DNA of 64,000 nt from an uncultured Bacteroidia bacterium (GCA_903850335.1 CAINLJ010000271.1:1-64000), one strand, 5' to 3'; positions 18,801 through 27,701 are shown, numbered from the stretch's first letter. The notes: generated from the letters alone by a model not told the origin. A program made the numbers and translations.

Positions 18801-20371
18801 GTGATGTCTTCAAAAATTGACGCAAACCTTCCATATTCCGGACAGTACGACCTTACTCTGATATATTTATTGAATGTTTTTGAATAATACTCAAAGTTTG
18901 AAGGCTCACCTGTCAGTGCCACTTTCCCGAAGTTATTGATTTGATTGATATCGGCATTAGGAAGAATCCCAAGCATTGTTTTTCCAATACAATCACTGAT
19001 CTTTACCCCTGTGTGGCGTTCATAGGCTGCATTTGCCTCAAGAAAACAAAAATCTATAGTATTGCCATACTCATCAGTAATGATCTCATTCAGGGTGAAT
19101 CCTTCCTCCATATTTTCGAAGAGTAAACGATACCTTGATTCACTTTCCTTTAAATCAAGTTCTGTCTTCTTTTGATTTGAGATATCGTGATAATTTCCCA
19201 AAATACCAAGAATATCAGGGTCATGCAGTAAGTTAACACCTGTGTAATGAACCCATTTATAAGTATTGTTCTTACATAAATATCTAAATTCAGCGACCAC
19301 CGTTTTATCACTTTCAGAAAGTAGAGCATGAAAAAGTTCCAACATTTCTTTCTGATCCTCCGGATGTATAAACTCAAATGCATTCTTACCTACCACCTCT
19401 TCCGGTTTCCAGCCAAACAGATTTTCGATGTTCGGACTCTTATACAGGTTTACACCCTCTTCATTCATGATTACAATTACATCACTAATGTTGGCAACCA
19501 TTTTATCATGTTTGGCCTGCCTTTTAATTAATTCTGTCTCCAGAGCCTTTCTGACAGTAATATCCCTGCCATAAATGTTTATGTAATCTTTTCCTGTTAT
19601 GTAGGTAAAAATCATCGAAAAGGTACTTTCACCATCGGTTGTCTCCCATTCTACAGAGTTCCCGTTCAATAATAATTCAGACAAAGGTGATCTAAAATCA
19701 TTACTAACATTATCACCCTCTTTAAGTCCAAAATGGTTAAGTATTGATCTACTGGCATGATTAGCATATAAAAGAGTATAATCATTACTAACCCTTAAAA
19801 CCGGATTTGGACTTTCAATCGGAAGTTTTGATAAACTTATAATTTGCTCATTTGCTGCATTCAGTAGGTTTTGATTTAGTATGTTCCCATAAATCGCACC
19901 AGCCATGTTGCAAATAAAAGATAGTACAGCAATATCTTCACTGTTGTAAGCATTTGGTTTTGAGTCAACGATACCAAAAGCACCAACTACTTCTGTTCCG
20001 TTCATAACTGGCAGGTAGAGTCTTGAGCGGACTACAAATGACCGTTCACTTGATTTGGTAAGTTCCTTGTCATCTAAAAGCGTATCTGGAATATAAATCA
20101 TCCTGCCGGATCTGTAAACCTCGCCCGGATGTCTTTGCATTGCGGTTTTTTCAGCATTTAAGATTTCGTCTTCACTGAATCCTTTGGCCTGCAATAATCT
20201 AAATTGATTATTTATAGGATCAAAAAGATATATCCCAGTGTATTCAACTCCATATGTCTCCTCAAGAATACTCTCTACCGCCTGGGCGAGCTCATGAAAC
20301 GATACTATTCCTGAGAATGACGAAGCGAACTTATCAAGCCTTTTAATTACCTGTATATACGAATTTCTCAT
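15899..20371 (-). CDS. Cytoplasmic hybrid sensor histidine kinase with GAF and multiple PAS domains
   Basis: No membrane segment is visible in 1490 residues. Domain order: GAF (about 5-170), a weak PAS (~190-270), four PAS/PAC units (~285-400, 405-525, 530-655, 660-775), a second GAF (~790-960), HisKA with phospho-acceptor H986 in MSHEIRTPMNG, HATPase (NLIGNAIKFT, DTGIGIP, YGGTGLGLAI) and two receivers. The first receiver keeps LLIVDND and a lysine in KVNKP; the second has D1417 in FMDIQMPEMDG. The protein would sense soluble ligands or redox state through PAS/GAF and pass phosphate to receivers or a separate Hpt/receiver. It lies 8 bases after the HbpS-like gene. No DNA-binding partner is nearby. 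Confidence 0.93.
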   Translation of the reverse strand: MRNSYIQVIKRLDKFASSFSGIVSFHELAQAVESILEETYGVEYTGIYLFDPINNQFRLLQAKGFSEDEILNAEKTAMQRHPGEVYRSGRMIYIPDTLLDDKELTKSSERSFVVRSRLYLPVMNGTEVVGAFGIVDSKPNAYNSEDIAVLSFICNMAGAIYGNILNQNLLNAANEQIISLSKLPIESPNPVLRVSNDYTLLYANHASRSILNHFGLKEGDNVSNDFRSPLSELLLNGNSVEWETTDGESTFSMIFTYITGKDYINIYGRDITVRKALETELIKRQAKHDKMVANISDVIVIMNEEGVNLYKSPNIENLFGWKPEEVVGKNAFEFIHPEDQKEMLELFHALLSESDKTVVAEFRYLCKNNTYKWVHYTGVNLLHDPDILGILGNYHDISNQKKTELDLKESESRYRLLFENMEEGFTLNEIITDEYGNTIDFCFLEANAAYERHTGVKISDCIGKTMLGILPNADINQINNFGKVALTGEPSNFEYYSKTFNKYIRVRSYCPEYGRFASIFEDITEQKAAEEELNKISQAVEHSPVMTYITDPTGVIEYTNPKLVEISGYSREELIGKNPKIFSSGEVREDDYALLWQTISSGTEWKGEFHNRKKSGELYWVKASISPVFDNNGLITHYIAIEEDITQSKEYYSAIKISNLRFESLLSSIQAGIMVEDELRRVVLVNQYFCDLFSIPIHPRDLVGFNCAEAAEATKHLFTDPEGFIQEINNTLIIRKIINNFQVEMKNGTSLERDFVPIDDLDKENKGILWIYRNITERKKDEKEFLRQKEILSGTANAMNHLLTIQEHKEAMQKALEAVGTATGVDRAYVFEASIDQNSGETTLSQRFEWTAPGVTPQINNPELLNMPFSKDFPRWFKILSNGNPLTGLVSEFPENERDLLMPQDIISLFVVPVFVNDRFWGTVGFDDCSKGMQWSENEISILTALAASIGGSISREIIGNELSNAREIAEKATKIKSDFLATMSHEIRTPMNGVIGMTSLLLQTQLTKDQIDYAQTIRISGELLLDLINEILDFAKIESGQMILEEQSFDLRLALEDTIDLTAANAITKKLGLFFRIEPEVPQFITSDVTRLRQILVNLIGNAIKFTHKGEIVISVKRIESQDDDAFIEFSVKDTGIGIPNEKIDSLFRPFTQADATTTRKYGGTGLGLAICSNLVELMGGKIKAISNIGKGSEFIFTIKTKIDSVTKSSDNHSLTISTLRGKKFLIADNNQTSCSILSSIFIHLGVETQVETSFQKAINRLKGPERFDLLIVDNDFQEIEGISFADEMKVQMDNNLIPIVLITYPSTFDRVTSNENKGFIKVNKPVRHSQIINGVINLLNHNKKGMVHNPNQTIQLKKINDQYPLNILVAEDNAINQKLILRMFQQLGYTIQIAANGFEVIDVLSRMKIDIVFMDIQMPEMDGLEATRQIIAKWGDHRPLIIAMTANALQSDKEKYLATGMDDYISKPLTISQINAGIERWALLLKNS

Positions 20372-20379
20372 AAAATGCG

Positions 20380-20799
20380 TTAATCCAATGCTTTAATTGC
20401 TGCATTAATGCACTCTTCATCTTGTTTATAATGGCCTCCACTAATGCCAATAGCTCCAATTATTGCCCCCTGATCAAATACAGGAGATCCGCCTCCTAAT
20501 AGAATAAAATCTTTGAATTGTTGTACGCCATGAAAAAGGATTGGATCCTCCTTTATGAATGAGTACCAGTTATCACCAGTAGATATACCTAAGCCAACGG
20601 CTGTAAGCGCCTTTTTTCTTGAAGCATCAACAGATACCAACGGAGAATGATCCATTCTGATAAATGCTTTTAATACTCCACTTTCATCAACAAATGTTAT
20701 TGCAATCTCAATTTTTAGCTCCTGAGCCTTTAAAATAGCAGCACCTGCCATTTTAAGACAATCCTCATAACTTAGACTTTTTTTAGAAATACTTTTCAT
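20380..20799 (-). CDS. GlcG/HbpS-family protein (heme-binding-protein-like)
   Basis: The 139 residues match the GlcG/HbpS (DUF336) fold: an alpha-helical start, ITFVDESGVLKAFIRMD, DASRKKALTAVGLG, and a glycine-rich ILLGGGSPVFDQGAIIGAIG followed by ISGGHYKQDEEC. In Streptomyces reticuli the family member HbpS binds heme and modulates the sensor kinase SenS; other members are of unknown function. No signal peptide is present, so this copy should be cytoplasmic. It sits between two hybrid kinases (8 and 30 bases away), which makes a role as a sensory partner plausible but unproven. Confidence 0.85.
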   Translation of the reverse strand: MKSISKKSLSYEDCLKMAGAAILKAQELKIEIAITFVDESGVLKAFIRMDHSPLVSVDASRKKALTAVGLGISTGDNWYSFIKEDPILFHGVQQFKDFILLGGGSPVFDQGAIIGAIGISGGHYKQDEECINAAIKALD

Positions 20800-20829
20800 T
20801 TCTTGTCATTAATAACTTGGATGGTACTT

Positions 20830-23800
20830 TTATATAGGCGATTTAAGTTCTGATTCCCATTTTGTGAATTTCCTTTCTCCCCAGAAATTAATAACCCGAA
20901 TAAGATCGTTGATTTTTATGGGTTTAGACATATAGTCATCCATTCCGGCCTCAATACACTTGTCGCGGTCACCTTGCATGGCATTAGCTGTCATCGCAAT
21001 AATAATGGGCCTGTTTTCCTTCCGGCGTTTAACTATTATTCCTGTAGCTTCATAGCCGTTCATCTCAGGCATTTGGATATCCATGAATATCAGGGTGTAG
21101 TTTTTGCGCTTTAATGCCTCGATTGCCTCGAGGCCATTTGCTGCTATATCAGTTTTGTAACCTAATAATTCAAAAACATTGCGAATTAATTTTTGGTTAA
21201 TCAAATTATCTTCTGCTACAAGAATCTGGAATGGGTATTGCTTCGAAATCTGATTTAGCTTATCAAAGGCAGGTTTTGTTGTAATAGACTCAATTTTTGG
21301 AGGTTCCATTACTTTTAGGAGAATTTCGGCAAGCTGTGAATGTTTAATAGGTTTATTAACATAAGATGAGAATAATTTGTTTAATTCCACAGCTTCGGTA
21401 TTAAATCCTACTGATGTAAGCATTATTAACGGTAAGGCCTCCTTATTGTAATTTTTCCTTATTTCACGGGCAAGCATTATTCCATCCATATTTGGCATTT
21501 GCATATCAATAATACCCGCGTCAAAGCGATTTGAATTGATTAGATTTAAGGCTTCTATACCTGATTCGCAGCTCATTGCCTTTATGCCCCAATAATCACA
21601 TTGCAGGGATAAGATTCTACGGTTGTTGGCATTATCATCCACGATCAGAACTGATTTTCCCGGAAGATTTTGAAGTGATTTATAAACCTGATCAATTCTT
21701 TCGTCAGGAATAGAATTTTTTGTCTGAATTGTAAAATGGAAATCTGATCCATCTCCTTCTGTGCTGATTACCCAGATTTTACCATTCATTAATTTCACAA
21801 GACTGGCTGTAATGGCAAGGCCTAAGCCCGTACCTCCATATTTTCTGGTTGTTGAAGCATCAACTTGTGTGAAAGGGGAGAATAGTGAATCAATTTTATT
21901 GGCTGGTATACCAATTCCTGTGTCTTTCACTGAAAATTCAAGCTCCAGATTTTCATCAACCGATGATTTCAAACTGATAACAACAAGAATATCACCTTTT
22001 TCTGTGAATTTTATTGCATTGCTAACCAGATTGACTATGATCTGCCTTAAGCGAAAACCGTCACCAAAAATGAATTGTGTGACCTTGGGATCTATGAAGT
22101 ATATGATATCCAGATGTTTTTCAAGTGCTTTTGGAGCCATCAAATCCAATACATCCTCGATACACAGACGCAAGTCGAACGAGGTTTCTTCGAGATCCAT
22201 GTGCCCGGATTCTATTTTTGAAAAATCAAGTATCTCATTTATAATATTCATGAGACTTTCTCCCGAATTTTCAATGATATTAACGTATTCACGCTGTGCT
22301 GGATTGAGATCCGAAAGCAAAAGCAGACTTGTCATCCCAATTACTCCGTTCATAGGAGTTCTGATCTCATGTGACATGGATGCAAGAAATTCGGATTTAG
22401 CCCGGTCCGCAGTTTTAGCCATTTCCATAGCCTCAGTCAACTTCACATGTGACATTTGTCTTTTTATTGCACCACCAATATTGTCAGCCAGCATACGTAA
22501 AACAGTTTCTTCGGCTGTAGTCCATAAATGATCCTGCGTACAATCTGCAAATCCAACAATCCCCCAAAAATCCATGGATTTCTGGTCAATAATTGGAACG
22601 ATCATCAATGAATTGATTTTTTGCGGCTCAAAAAGTGCTTTAATATCTTCACGAAACTCTCGTAAAAGGCCTTTTATCGTCTTCCCGTTAAGAAGTGAAT
22701 TATACCATCCATCCGAATAATTAGAATAATATAACTCTTCAACTTTTGTTGTATCAATATCTCCTGTAATGTCAGAGGAGATATATTCGTGAACCCGGAT
22801 TGCCTTGTTTTCACCTGAAACAGGATCAACAGCATTCTTGTAAATGAAAATTCTGTCTATTTCTGCCTTATTGCCTATTATTTCCAGTGCACTCTGAATT
22901 GCAGCATCAAAGTCTTCAACTGTAAGCAGATAGTTTGACGCCAGTGCCATTCCCTGAAGGACGCCTTTCTGCTGAATTAGCTTATGCTGCATTTGATTAA
23001 TAGCAATATTTTCCCTCTCTAATTCACGTTTCTGGTGGTGAAAAATAGAAATTAAATGCGCTATCTGACTAAATTCGTTATTGTCTTTCTCAAGATATTC
23101 CAGATTCGAAGTGTCATTATTTGTTAGGCTGTCAGAAATAATTTTCAAAGGACGTCTGATCCACCGGTATAAAATCACAAAAAATAAAAAGGATAATATT
23201 GGAAGAACTAATCCCAGAGTATAAAAAACCAATTCATTGATCTTGTGATAGTTGTTTAGGACTTTAAAAGGTTTTTTAATTACAAGATAACCTATTGGAT
23301 TATTGTTAAAACCTTTCAGGATGGTTGAAACAGTTATTGAATCATTTAGGAAGTATTGTTCAGTATTTGACGGCTTTGTTGAAAAGAAAATTGAGCTTGT
23401 CGTATTTTGTGATAATTCATTAAGAAACTTATCATTCCAAATTCTGCTAATAAAGAACAGACCTGCGGATGGAGTGATATGCAAGGTATCTGAAGAGGGA
23501 TGTATAGATCCCGCAGATACCTCGAGTAGTCCCTCGCGACTAAGCTGAAAAAAATGATAATGCTCGTTCTTAAGAACTGTTTCTTTCATTTCAGTACTAT
23601 TCACAGAGTCTGAAAGAATACCACCTGAATTATGTCCAAAATTATAAATTAATTGATTACTAGCATTATATACATTTACATAATGGAGCTTAAAGGACTT
23701 TACAATACTGCCAATATTATTTTTAGCCCATTCAGAATCGGGTTTCTGTATGTACTTTACTTCATCCCAATTGGCATAATCTGATACAAGCTGGTCTAGT

Positions 23801-23973
23801 TGTTCTGATTGTACATTAATTGCGGTGTTTAGCAAAACCCGTAATTGCTGAGTAGTGGATTTTATAATTAATCCTTGTTGTTGTTCCTGAATCTTTCGGA
23901 AGAAAAGCAAAAATCCGGTAAGCAATAGAACGGACATGAAGAACAATAACAGGATTTTATTTCGAATATTCAT
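20830..23973 (-). CDS. Membrane hybrid sensor histidine kinase with CHASE4-like and GAF domains
   Basis: A first membrane helix (about 6-25) and a second (~246-272) enclose a periplasmic domain of ~215 residues. That domain contains LVSDYANWDEVKYIQ, a pattern of CHASE4 domains. A HAMP-like linker, a GAF domain (~330-505), HisKA with H535 in MSHEIRTPMNG, HATPase (NLVSNAIKFT, DTGIGIP, YGGTGLGLAI) and two receivers (AGIIDMQMPNMDG and FMDIQMPEMNG) follow. The GAF-HisKA-HATPase-REC-REC core resembles the neighbouring 1490-residue kinase, so the two may be duplicates with different inputs. The periplasmic sensor would give an envelope or extracellular input to the EPS locus. Confidence 0.93.
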   Translation of the reverse strand: MNIRNKILLLFFMSVLLLTGFLLFFRKIQEQQQGLIIKSTTQQLRVLLNTAINVQSEQLDQLVSDYANWDEVKYIQKPDSEWAKNNIGSIVKSFKLHYVNVYNASNQLIYNFGHNSGGILSDSVNSTEMKETVLKNEHYHFFQLSREGLLEVSAGSIHPSSDTLHITPSAGLFFISRIWNDKFLNELSQNTTSSIFFSTKPSNTEQYFLNDSITVSTILKGFNNNPIGYLVIKKPFKVLNNYHKINELVFYTLGLVLPILSFLFFVILYRWIRRPLKIISDSLTNNDTSNLEYLEKDNNEFSQIAHLISIFHHQKRELERENIAINQMQHKLIQQKGVLQGMALASNYLLTVEDFDAAIQSALEIIGNKAEIDRIFIYKNAVDPVSGENKAIRVHEYISSDITGDIDTTKVEELYYSNYSDGWYNSLLNGKTIKGLLREFREDIKALFEPQKINSLMIVPIIDQKSMDFWGIVGFADCTQDHLWTTAEETVLRMLADNIGGAIKRQMSHVKLTEAMEMAKTADRAKSEFLASMSHEIRTPMNGVIGMTSLLLLSDLNPAQREYVNIIENSGESLMNIINEILDFSKIESGHMDLEETSFDLRLCIEDVLDLMAPKALEKHLDIIYFIDPKVTQFIFGDGFRLRQIIVNLVSNAIKFTEKGDILVVISLKSSVDENLELEFSVKDTGIGIPANKIDSLFSPFTQVDASTTRKYGGTGLGLAITASLVKLMNGKIWVISTEGDGSDFHFTIQTKNSIPDERIDQVYKSLQNLPGKSVLIVDDNANNRRILSLQCDYWGIKAMSCESGIEALNLINSNRFDAGIIDMQMPNMDGIMLAREIRKNYNKEALPLIMLTSVGFNTEAVELNKLFSSYVNKPIKHSQLAEILLKVMEPPKIESITTKPAFDKLNQISKQYPFQILVAEDNLINQKLIRNVFELLGYKTDIAANGLEAIEALKRKNYTLIFMDIQMPEMNGYEATGIIVKRRKENRPIIIAMTANAMQGDRDKCIEAGMDDYMSKPIKINDLIRVINFWGERKFTKWESELKSPI

Positions 23974-24022
23974 AATTGTATAACGGAAAAATATTTATAT
24001 CAATATTTAAAGTATGTCATGA

Positions 24023-24051
24023 TAAAACAAGTTCAAAGGAACTTAGTTTTA
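24023..24051 (-). terminator. Hairpin between the Wzz-like gene and the kinase gene
   Basis: A 12-bp stem (TAAAAC-AAGTTC with GAACTT-A-GTTTTA, one bulged A) closes a 4-base loop. Read on the minus strand it lies 34 bases after the stop of the Wzz-like gene and ends in a U-rich arm (GTTTTAT). It may be a terminator or an attenuator that separates the export genes from the kinases and glycosyltransferases. U-richness falls within the stem, so efficiency is uncertain. Confidence 0.5.
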
Positions 24052-24084
24052 TTTTGAATGATAATTTAAAACTTTACGATTGAA

Positions 24085-26838
24085 TTACAGTCTGCTGCCG
24101 GATTTGAAATCGAGCATGATAATCTTCTTAAGTACTCTTCGAATCCAATTTCTTTTCTTTGGTAACTGGCCAAGAATTGATTCGACTACATCCATTTCCA
24201 CACCATTCAATATGAATAATGGGGAATTGGACGCTACTTTGGTGAAATGATCCAGTGAACCCTGATCTGCAGTAGACCATACCCTGTTCGATCGGCAAAC
24301 CATCAGAGGTAAATCTGCAGACTGAACCAGGGCAGGGGGATATGGGTAGTAAAGTGTAGAAGGGATTTCAATCAATACATAGTCCGGAATAAATGAAAGA
24401 TTGTGATTATTCCGGTGCAACAATTCTCTGTAATCTTGTAAATGAAGGAACTGGTCATCAATAGTATACTCGAAAAACTCCTCATTCGAAAGGACTGTAC
24501 CGTCTTCACTTAAAAATGGACTTTGATAGTCTACCCTATCGTCCGGGTAGCCTAAAATCCAATTGATCCACGAAAAACTTTTCGTTGGTCTTTTCTCAAT
24601 CTTAGAAGTAATTAAAGCACCGGCATAGTAGTCCTGATTCTTGCTATCCTGATACGATTTTTCTGCTGAATGTCTGATTACTATTACTTTATTCCCAACT
24701 TTCTTCAGCAGTGATGCTAAGTTTTGAGCAATAACCGTTTTTCCTTCATTTGTAATTGTACTGAAAACCAAAATCTGAAAAGGTTCACCAGGAGAAGATT
24801 TTTCCTTTCTCATTGACTCGATTTGCTGGATCATAATCTCCAGAAGTCTTTGAACAATATTTGAGAAATTGAGTATTTCAGTTTTCAGGTATATTTTTGG
24901 GAAAGGACCTAATGGTATGAGTCCAAGTTTTTTTGCCGCATTTTTTGGATTTCTTAATGTATCGTCAAAAAATTCCAGGGCCATTATTGTCGAGAATACA
25001 ATTAAGAAACCAAAAAAAGCAGCTCCAATGATCAAAAATTTTCTTTTTGTCGGGTTAGGTATGATAGGGTAGAAGGGTTGATCGATTGCCTTAAGATTTG
25101 AAGCCAGCTCGAGATCCTGCATTTTAAGCTTAGCCAGATTTAAGCCATGCAAAAGTTCGAGAAACTCATGTTCTGATACCGATATTTCTCGTTCAATCCT
25201 TTTAAGGTTTGCCCCGGCAGGAGCATAAATATCATATTGTTTTTGAAAATCCTGAATCCTTTTAGACAAAACACCGAGTCCGGCTTTCATATCTTCATAT
25301 TTTAAAACATTCGAGATCCATTCATTCAAAAGGGTCGCAAGAGGTAATCCTTCAGTAGAGTGACCGAAGCGATAAAGTTCATTTACAGACTCACGAATCT
25401 CGTCTTTTAGTTTATCTGCCTTAATTTTTAAGGATGCAAGGTTTTCAATTTGGTCATTATTAATATTTCCAATTGTTTCGGCAGTAGCGATTTTAGTATT
25501 AATTATAGCGAGTTGATTCCTTTTTTCAACAATTGGAGCACTTTTTAAATATATCTTTTGTTGACTTTCCAACTTCTCTTCAAGGCGTTTGATCTCGGCT
25601 TCAAATCCGGCAAGCTTTATTTTCATGTTGTTATAATCAACATCAAGTGCCTCCTTAGCACCAGCGACAGCCTTACTTTGTTCGTAATAGTTTATAATTT
25701 TATTATCCTTGTTAAATGCCAACAACCGGTCTTCTCCTAACTTCAATTTTTGAGTAGCCTGATTAACCTGATATTCAAAATATTTCACGACAGCGTCCGA
25801 ACGATTTTCCTTTAGAACTTTATAATTTTTTATTAAAACATCAGTAAGAAAAATCAGAGTCTGCTGACATATTCCTGGATCATCTGCGGTGTATTTTAAT
25901 TTTACAAGATCACTTGATCCAATTCGCAGGACGGTAATAGTTGAAATTGCCTCAATTGAATAATGTGGATTATCGTAACTTAATAAGTGACTTACAAAAT
26001 TTGTATCACTGCTTGTACACACCTTTGTGAGATTTTTCACTGTTTGCTCAAACACAGCTTCATCAATTGAAGAAGGCAAGGATTTGGTACCTTGAGAAGT
26101 AGGATAGAGATTTGAAAATGAAAATGTTGTTGTGCTGTCAGTCTGATTTGATAGCGATGTTGTGTCACTTACAATTTCTGAACTTTTGACTAATTGACTA
26201 CCCACATTTAATTTCTGACCAACAACGATATTATTTCCTTTAATGTTATTGAATTCCCTTAACTGATCAACTTCTATTCCGTACATCCGTGAAATCGAAA
26301 ATAATGTTTCACCTTGAGAAACAGTATGTTGTACTAATTCTTTGTTTTGAGCCTGACTTAATTTATTTTGACTATTTTCACTTTTGATATTCTCATTTTG
26401 GATATTTTTAGTAACGACAGGCTTTTGAGTCAATGAGTTATTTGCCTCAATTCTAGAGTTTTCTACGATTTTCCGGATGTAGAGAGGAGTGATTTTTTTC
26501 AAATAATCAAAGGCTTTCGGAGAGATATAACGTGGATCGGCTTTTGACAGCATCAAATGTTGAGCAAGTAATCTGATTGAAACCTCCTGCTGAGTTTCCC
26601 TGGAATTAATTACATTGATCAGGTTATCAAAATCAGTCGTAGTAGCAAAATAATTTACCGCTTTCCCCAATTCAACACTCGATCCCGATGCAAGACCCGT
26701 ATATAAAGTTGTTTCTGAGGAAAAAGTAAAACTTGGGTTCTTAGTCAATACAATAACCAACACTGCCAGCAAAATTGGCATAAGAAATAAAAGAACCATA
26801 TGTTTACGTAAAATACGTAATAAAGTAACTACAGACAT
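24085..26838 (-). CDS. Wzz-type polysaccharide co-polymerase with inserted LysM domain and degenerate BY-kinase domain
   Basis: A first membrane helix (about 14-32) and a second (~603-625) flank a large periplasmic region of Wzz/PCP-2 type with a long coiled coil (~340-590). Inside it, residues ~168-212 form a LysM domain (HTVSQGETLFSISRMYGI, then NIVVGQKLNVGS). After the second helix comes a P-loop domain of BY-kinase type: FSTITNEGKTVIAQNLASLL (~695). The Walker A' Asp is replaced (VIVIRHS), Walker B reads YVLIEIPS, and there is no C-terminal tyrosine cluster. It probably controls chain length and links synthesis to export, but is unlikely to be an active kinase. It follows the TolC-like gene by 3 bases. 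Confidence 0.88.
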   Translation of the reverse strand: MSVVTLLRILRKHMVLLFLMPILLAVLVIVLTKNPSFTFSSETTLYTGLASGSSVELGKAVNYFATTTDFDNLINVINSRETQQEVSIRLLAQHLMLSKADPRYISPKAFDYLKKITPLYIRKIVENSRIEANNSLTQKPVVTKNIQNENIKSENSQNKLSQAQNKELVQHTVSQGETLFSISRMYGIEVDQLREFNNIKGNNIVVGQKLNVGSQLVKSSEIVSDTTSLSNQTDSTTTFSFSNLYPTSQGTKSLPSSIDEAVFEQTVKNLTKVCTSSDTNFVSHLLSYDNPHYSIEAISTITVLRIGSSDLVKLKYTADDPGICQQTLIFLTDVLIKNYKVLKENRSDAVVKYFEYQVNQATQKLKLGEDRLLAFNKDNKIINYYEQSKAVAGAKEALDVDYNNMKIKLAGFEAEIKRLEEKLESQQKIYLKSAPIVEKRNQLAIINTKIATAETIGNINNDQIENLASLKIKADKLKDEIRESVNELYRFGHSTEGLPLATLLNEWISNVLKYEDMKAGLGVLSKRIQDFQKQYDIYAPAGANLKRIEREISVSEHEFLELLHGLNLAKLKMQDLELASNLKAIDQPFYPIIPNPTKRKFLIIGAAFFGFLIVFSTIMALEFFDDTLRNPKNAAKKLGLIPLGPFPKIYLKTEILNFSNIVQRLLEIMIQQIESMRKEKSSPGEPFQILVFSTITNEGKTVIAQNLASLLKKVGNKVIVIRHSAEKSYQDSKNQDYYAGALITSKIEKRPTKSFSWINWILGYPDDRVDYQSPFLSEDGTVLSNEEFFEYTIDDQFLHLQDYRELLHRNNHNLSFIPDYVLIEIPSTLYYPYPPALVQSADLPLMVCRSNRVWSTADQGSLDHFTKVASNSPLFILNGVEMDVVESILGQLPKKRNWIRRVLKKIIMLDFKSGSRL

Positions 26839-26841
26839 TAA

Positions 26842-27639
26842 TTATTTAAGTTTATTGGCCAGATTAAATTTCATTCCCGAGATTTCTTCAAGTAACATAA
26901 ATGATGTCCGGAATTCCATTTTTGAAGTTTCGAACTCTGCTTCCCCTCTTGCTACAATCTCAGTAACGCTCGTAAATTCAGCCACATTTATCACACCATT
27001 GAGAAATTGTTTTTCGGCCATTTCCATATGTATTCTGGCCGTTTCGATATATTTGGATCGGATTTTAAGCAAGCGGTGTTTAATAATAAGTTCATTATAC
27101 TGTTTGATTACGATCTGTCGAAGTTCAGTACGTTGTTCCATTGCAAAACTCTGAGCCTGGTCGACATCAGCCTTGGCCAGCCTGTTTTGGTTTCTGCGGT
27201 TTATAAGATCATACAAAGGTAATCGGATAAATCCACCAGCTCCATAGTTGAGCTGGATAGTCCTTGTTGAAAGTAAAGAGGTATTCTGCCCCTGGGTACT
27301 ATTGGCAGAAACATTATTAAAAGTACCATAGAGGATATCAGTTTGCACACCCAGGTTTCTTGTCCAATCTCTTTTAAAGGCCTTCAATTTATAATTATTC
27401 ATATCAACCTGAATATCCCTTAGTTTGACAAATGGGTTTCGGGAAATGGCTGTATCAATGATTGTTTGGAGTGAAGGAATCATATCCTCAATGTTATCTT
27501 TAAAGATATCGAAACTCTTGACCTGCTGCGCAATGCCAGAATATTGGAAAAGGATTATTGAAAAAAAAGTTAAGACGAAAAACTGAATACGTTTCACTGA
27601 ACAATATTTAAGTAATCTAAGACAGGATAAACTGCTCAT
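26842..27639 (-). CDS. Short TolC-family outer-membrane protein
   Basis: The protein has a signal peptide (start chosen at MSSLSCLRLLKYCSVKRI, then FFVLTFFSIILFQYSGIAQQ) and one OEP-like repeat: helix TIIDTAISRNPFVKLRDIQV, a strand region, a long helix RNQNRLAKADVDQAQSFAME, and a closing helix. The open frame extends 20 codons further upstream to 27699, but those residues would precede the signal peptide, and a TAnnTTTG box lies inside the extension. At ~265 residues it is about half the length of TolC, which has two repeats. It is coupled to the Wzz-like gene and is the only outer-membrane export candidate in the locus; no Wza-type protein is seen. Confidence 0.78.
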   Translation of the reverse strand: MSSLSCLRLLKYCSVKRIQFFVLTFFSIILFQYSGIAQQVKSFDIFKDNIEDMIPSLQTIIDTAISRNPFVKLRDIQVDMNNYKLKAFKRDWTRNLGVQTDILYGTFNNVSANSTQGQNTSLLSTRTIQLNYGAGGFIRLPLYDLINRRNQNRLAKADVDQAQSFAMEQRTELRQIVIKQYNELIIKHRLLKIRSKYIETARIHMEMAEKQFLNGVINVAEFTSVTEIVARGEAEFETSKMEFRTSFMLLEEISGMKFNLANKLK

Positions 27640-27681
27640 TTTAAAACAGATAAAATATTTGCGGTTTAATTCCTTTAATTG

Positions 27682-27689
27682 CAAATATA
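27682..27689 (-). promoter_or_regulatory. Candidate -7 box upstream of the TolC-like gene
   Basis: On the minus strand the bases read TATATTTG, a match to the Bacteroidetes TAnnTTTG element, 43 bases before the chosen start. No TTTG was found at the -33 spacing, so this may be a weak internal promoter or chance in AT-rich DNA. Confidence 0.3.
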
Positions 27690-27701
27690 CGAAAAACATA
27701 C

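Noticed and set aside
21761-22531. 256-codon open frame opposite the hybrid kinase gene
   Set aside because: It mirrors the conserved HisKA/HATPase region on the other strand; composition and motifs belong to the kinase.
24085-26838. Active tyrosine kinase (BY-kinase)
   Set aside because: Walker A' Asp and the C-terminal Tyr cluster are missing.
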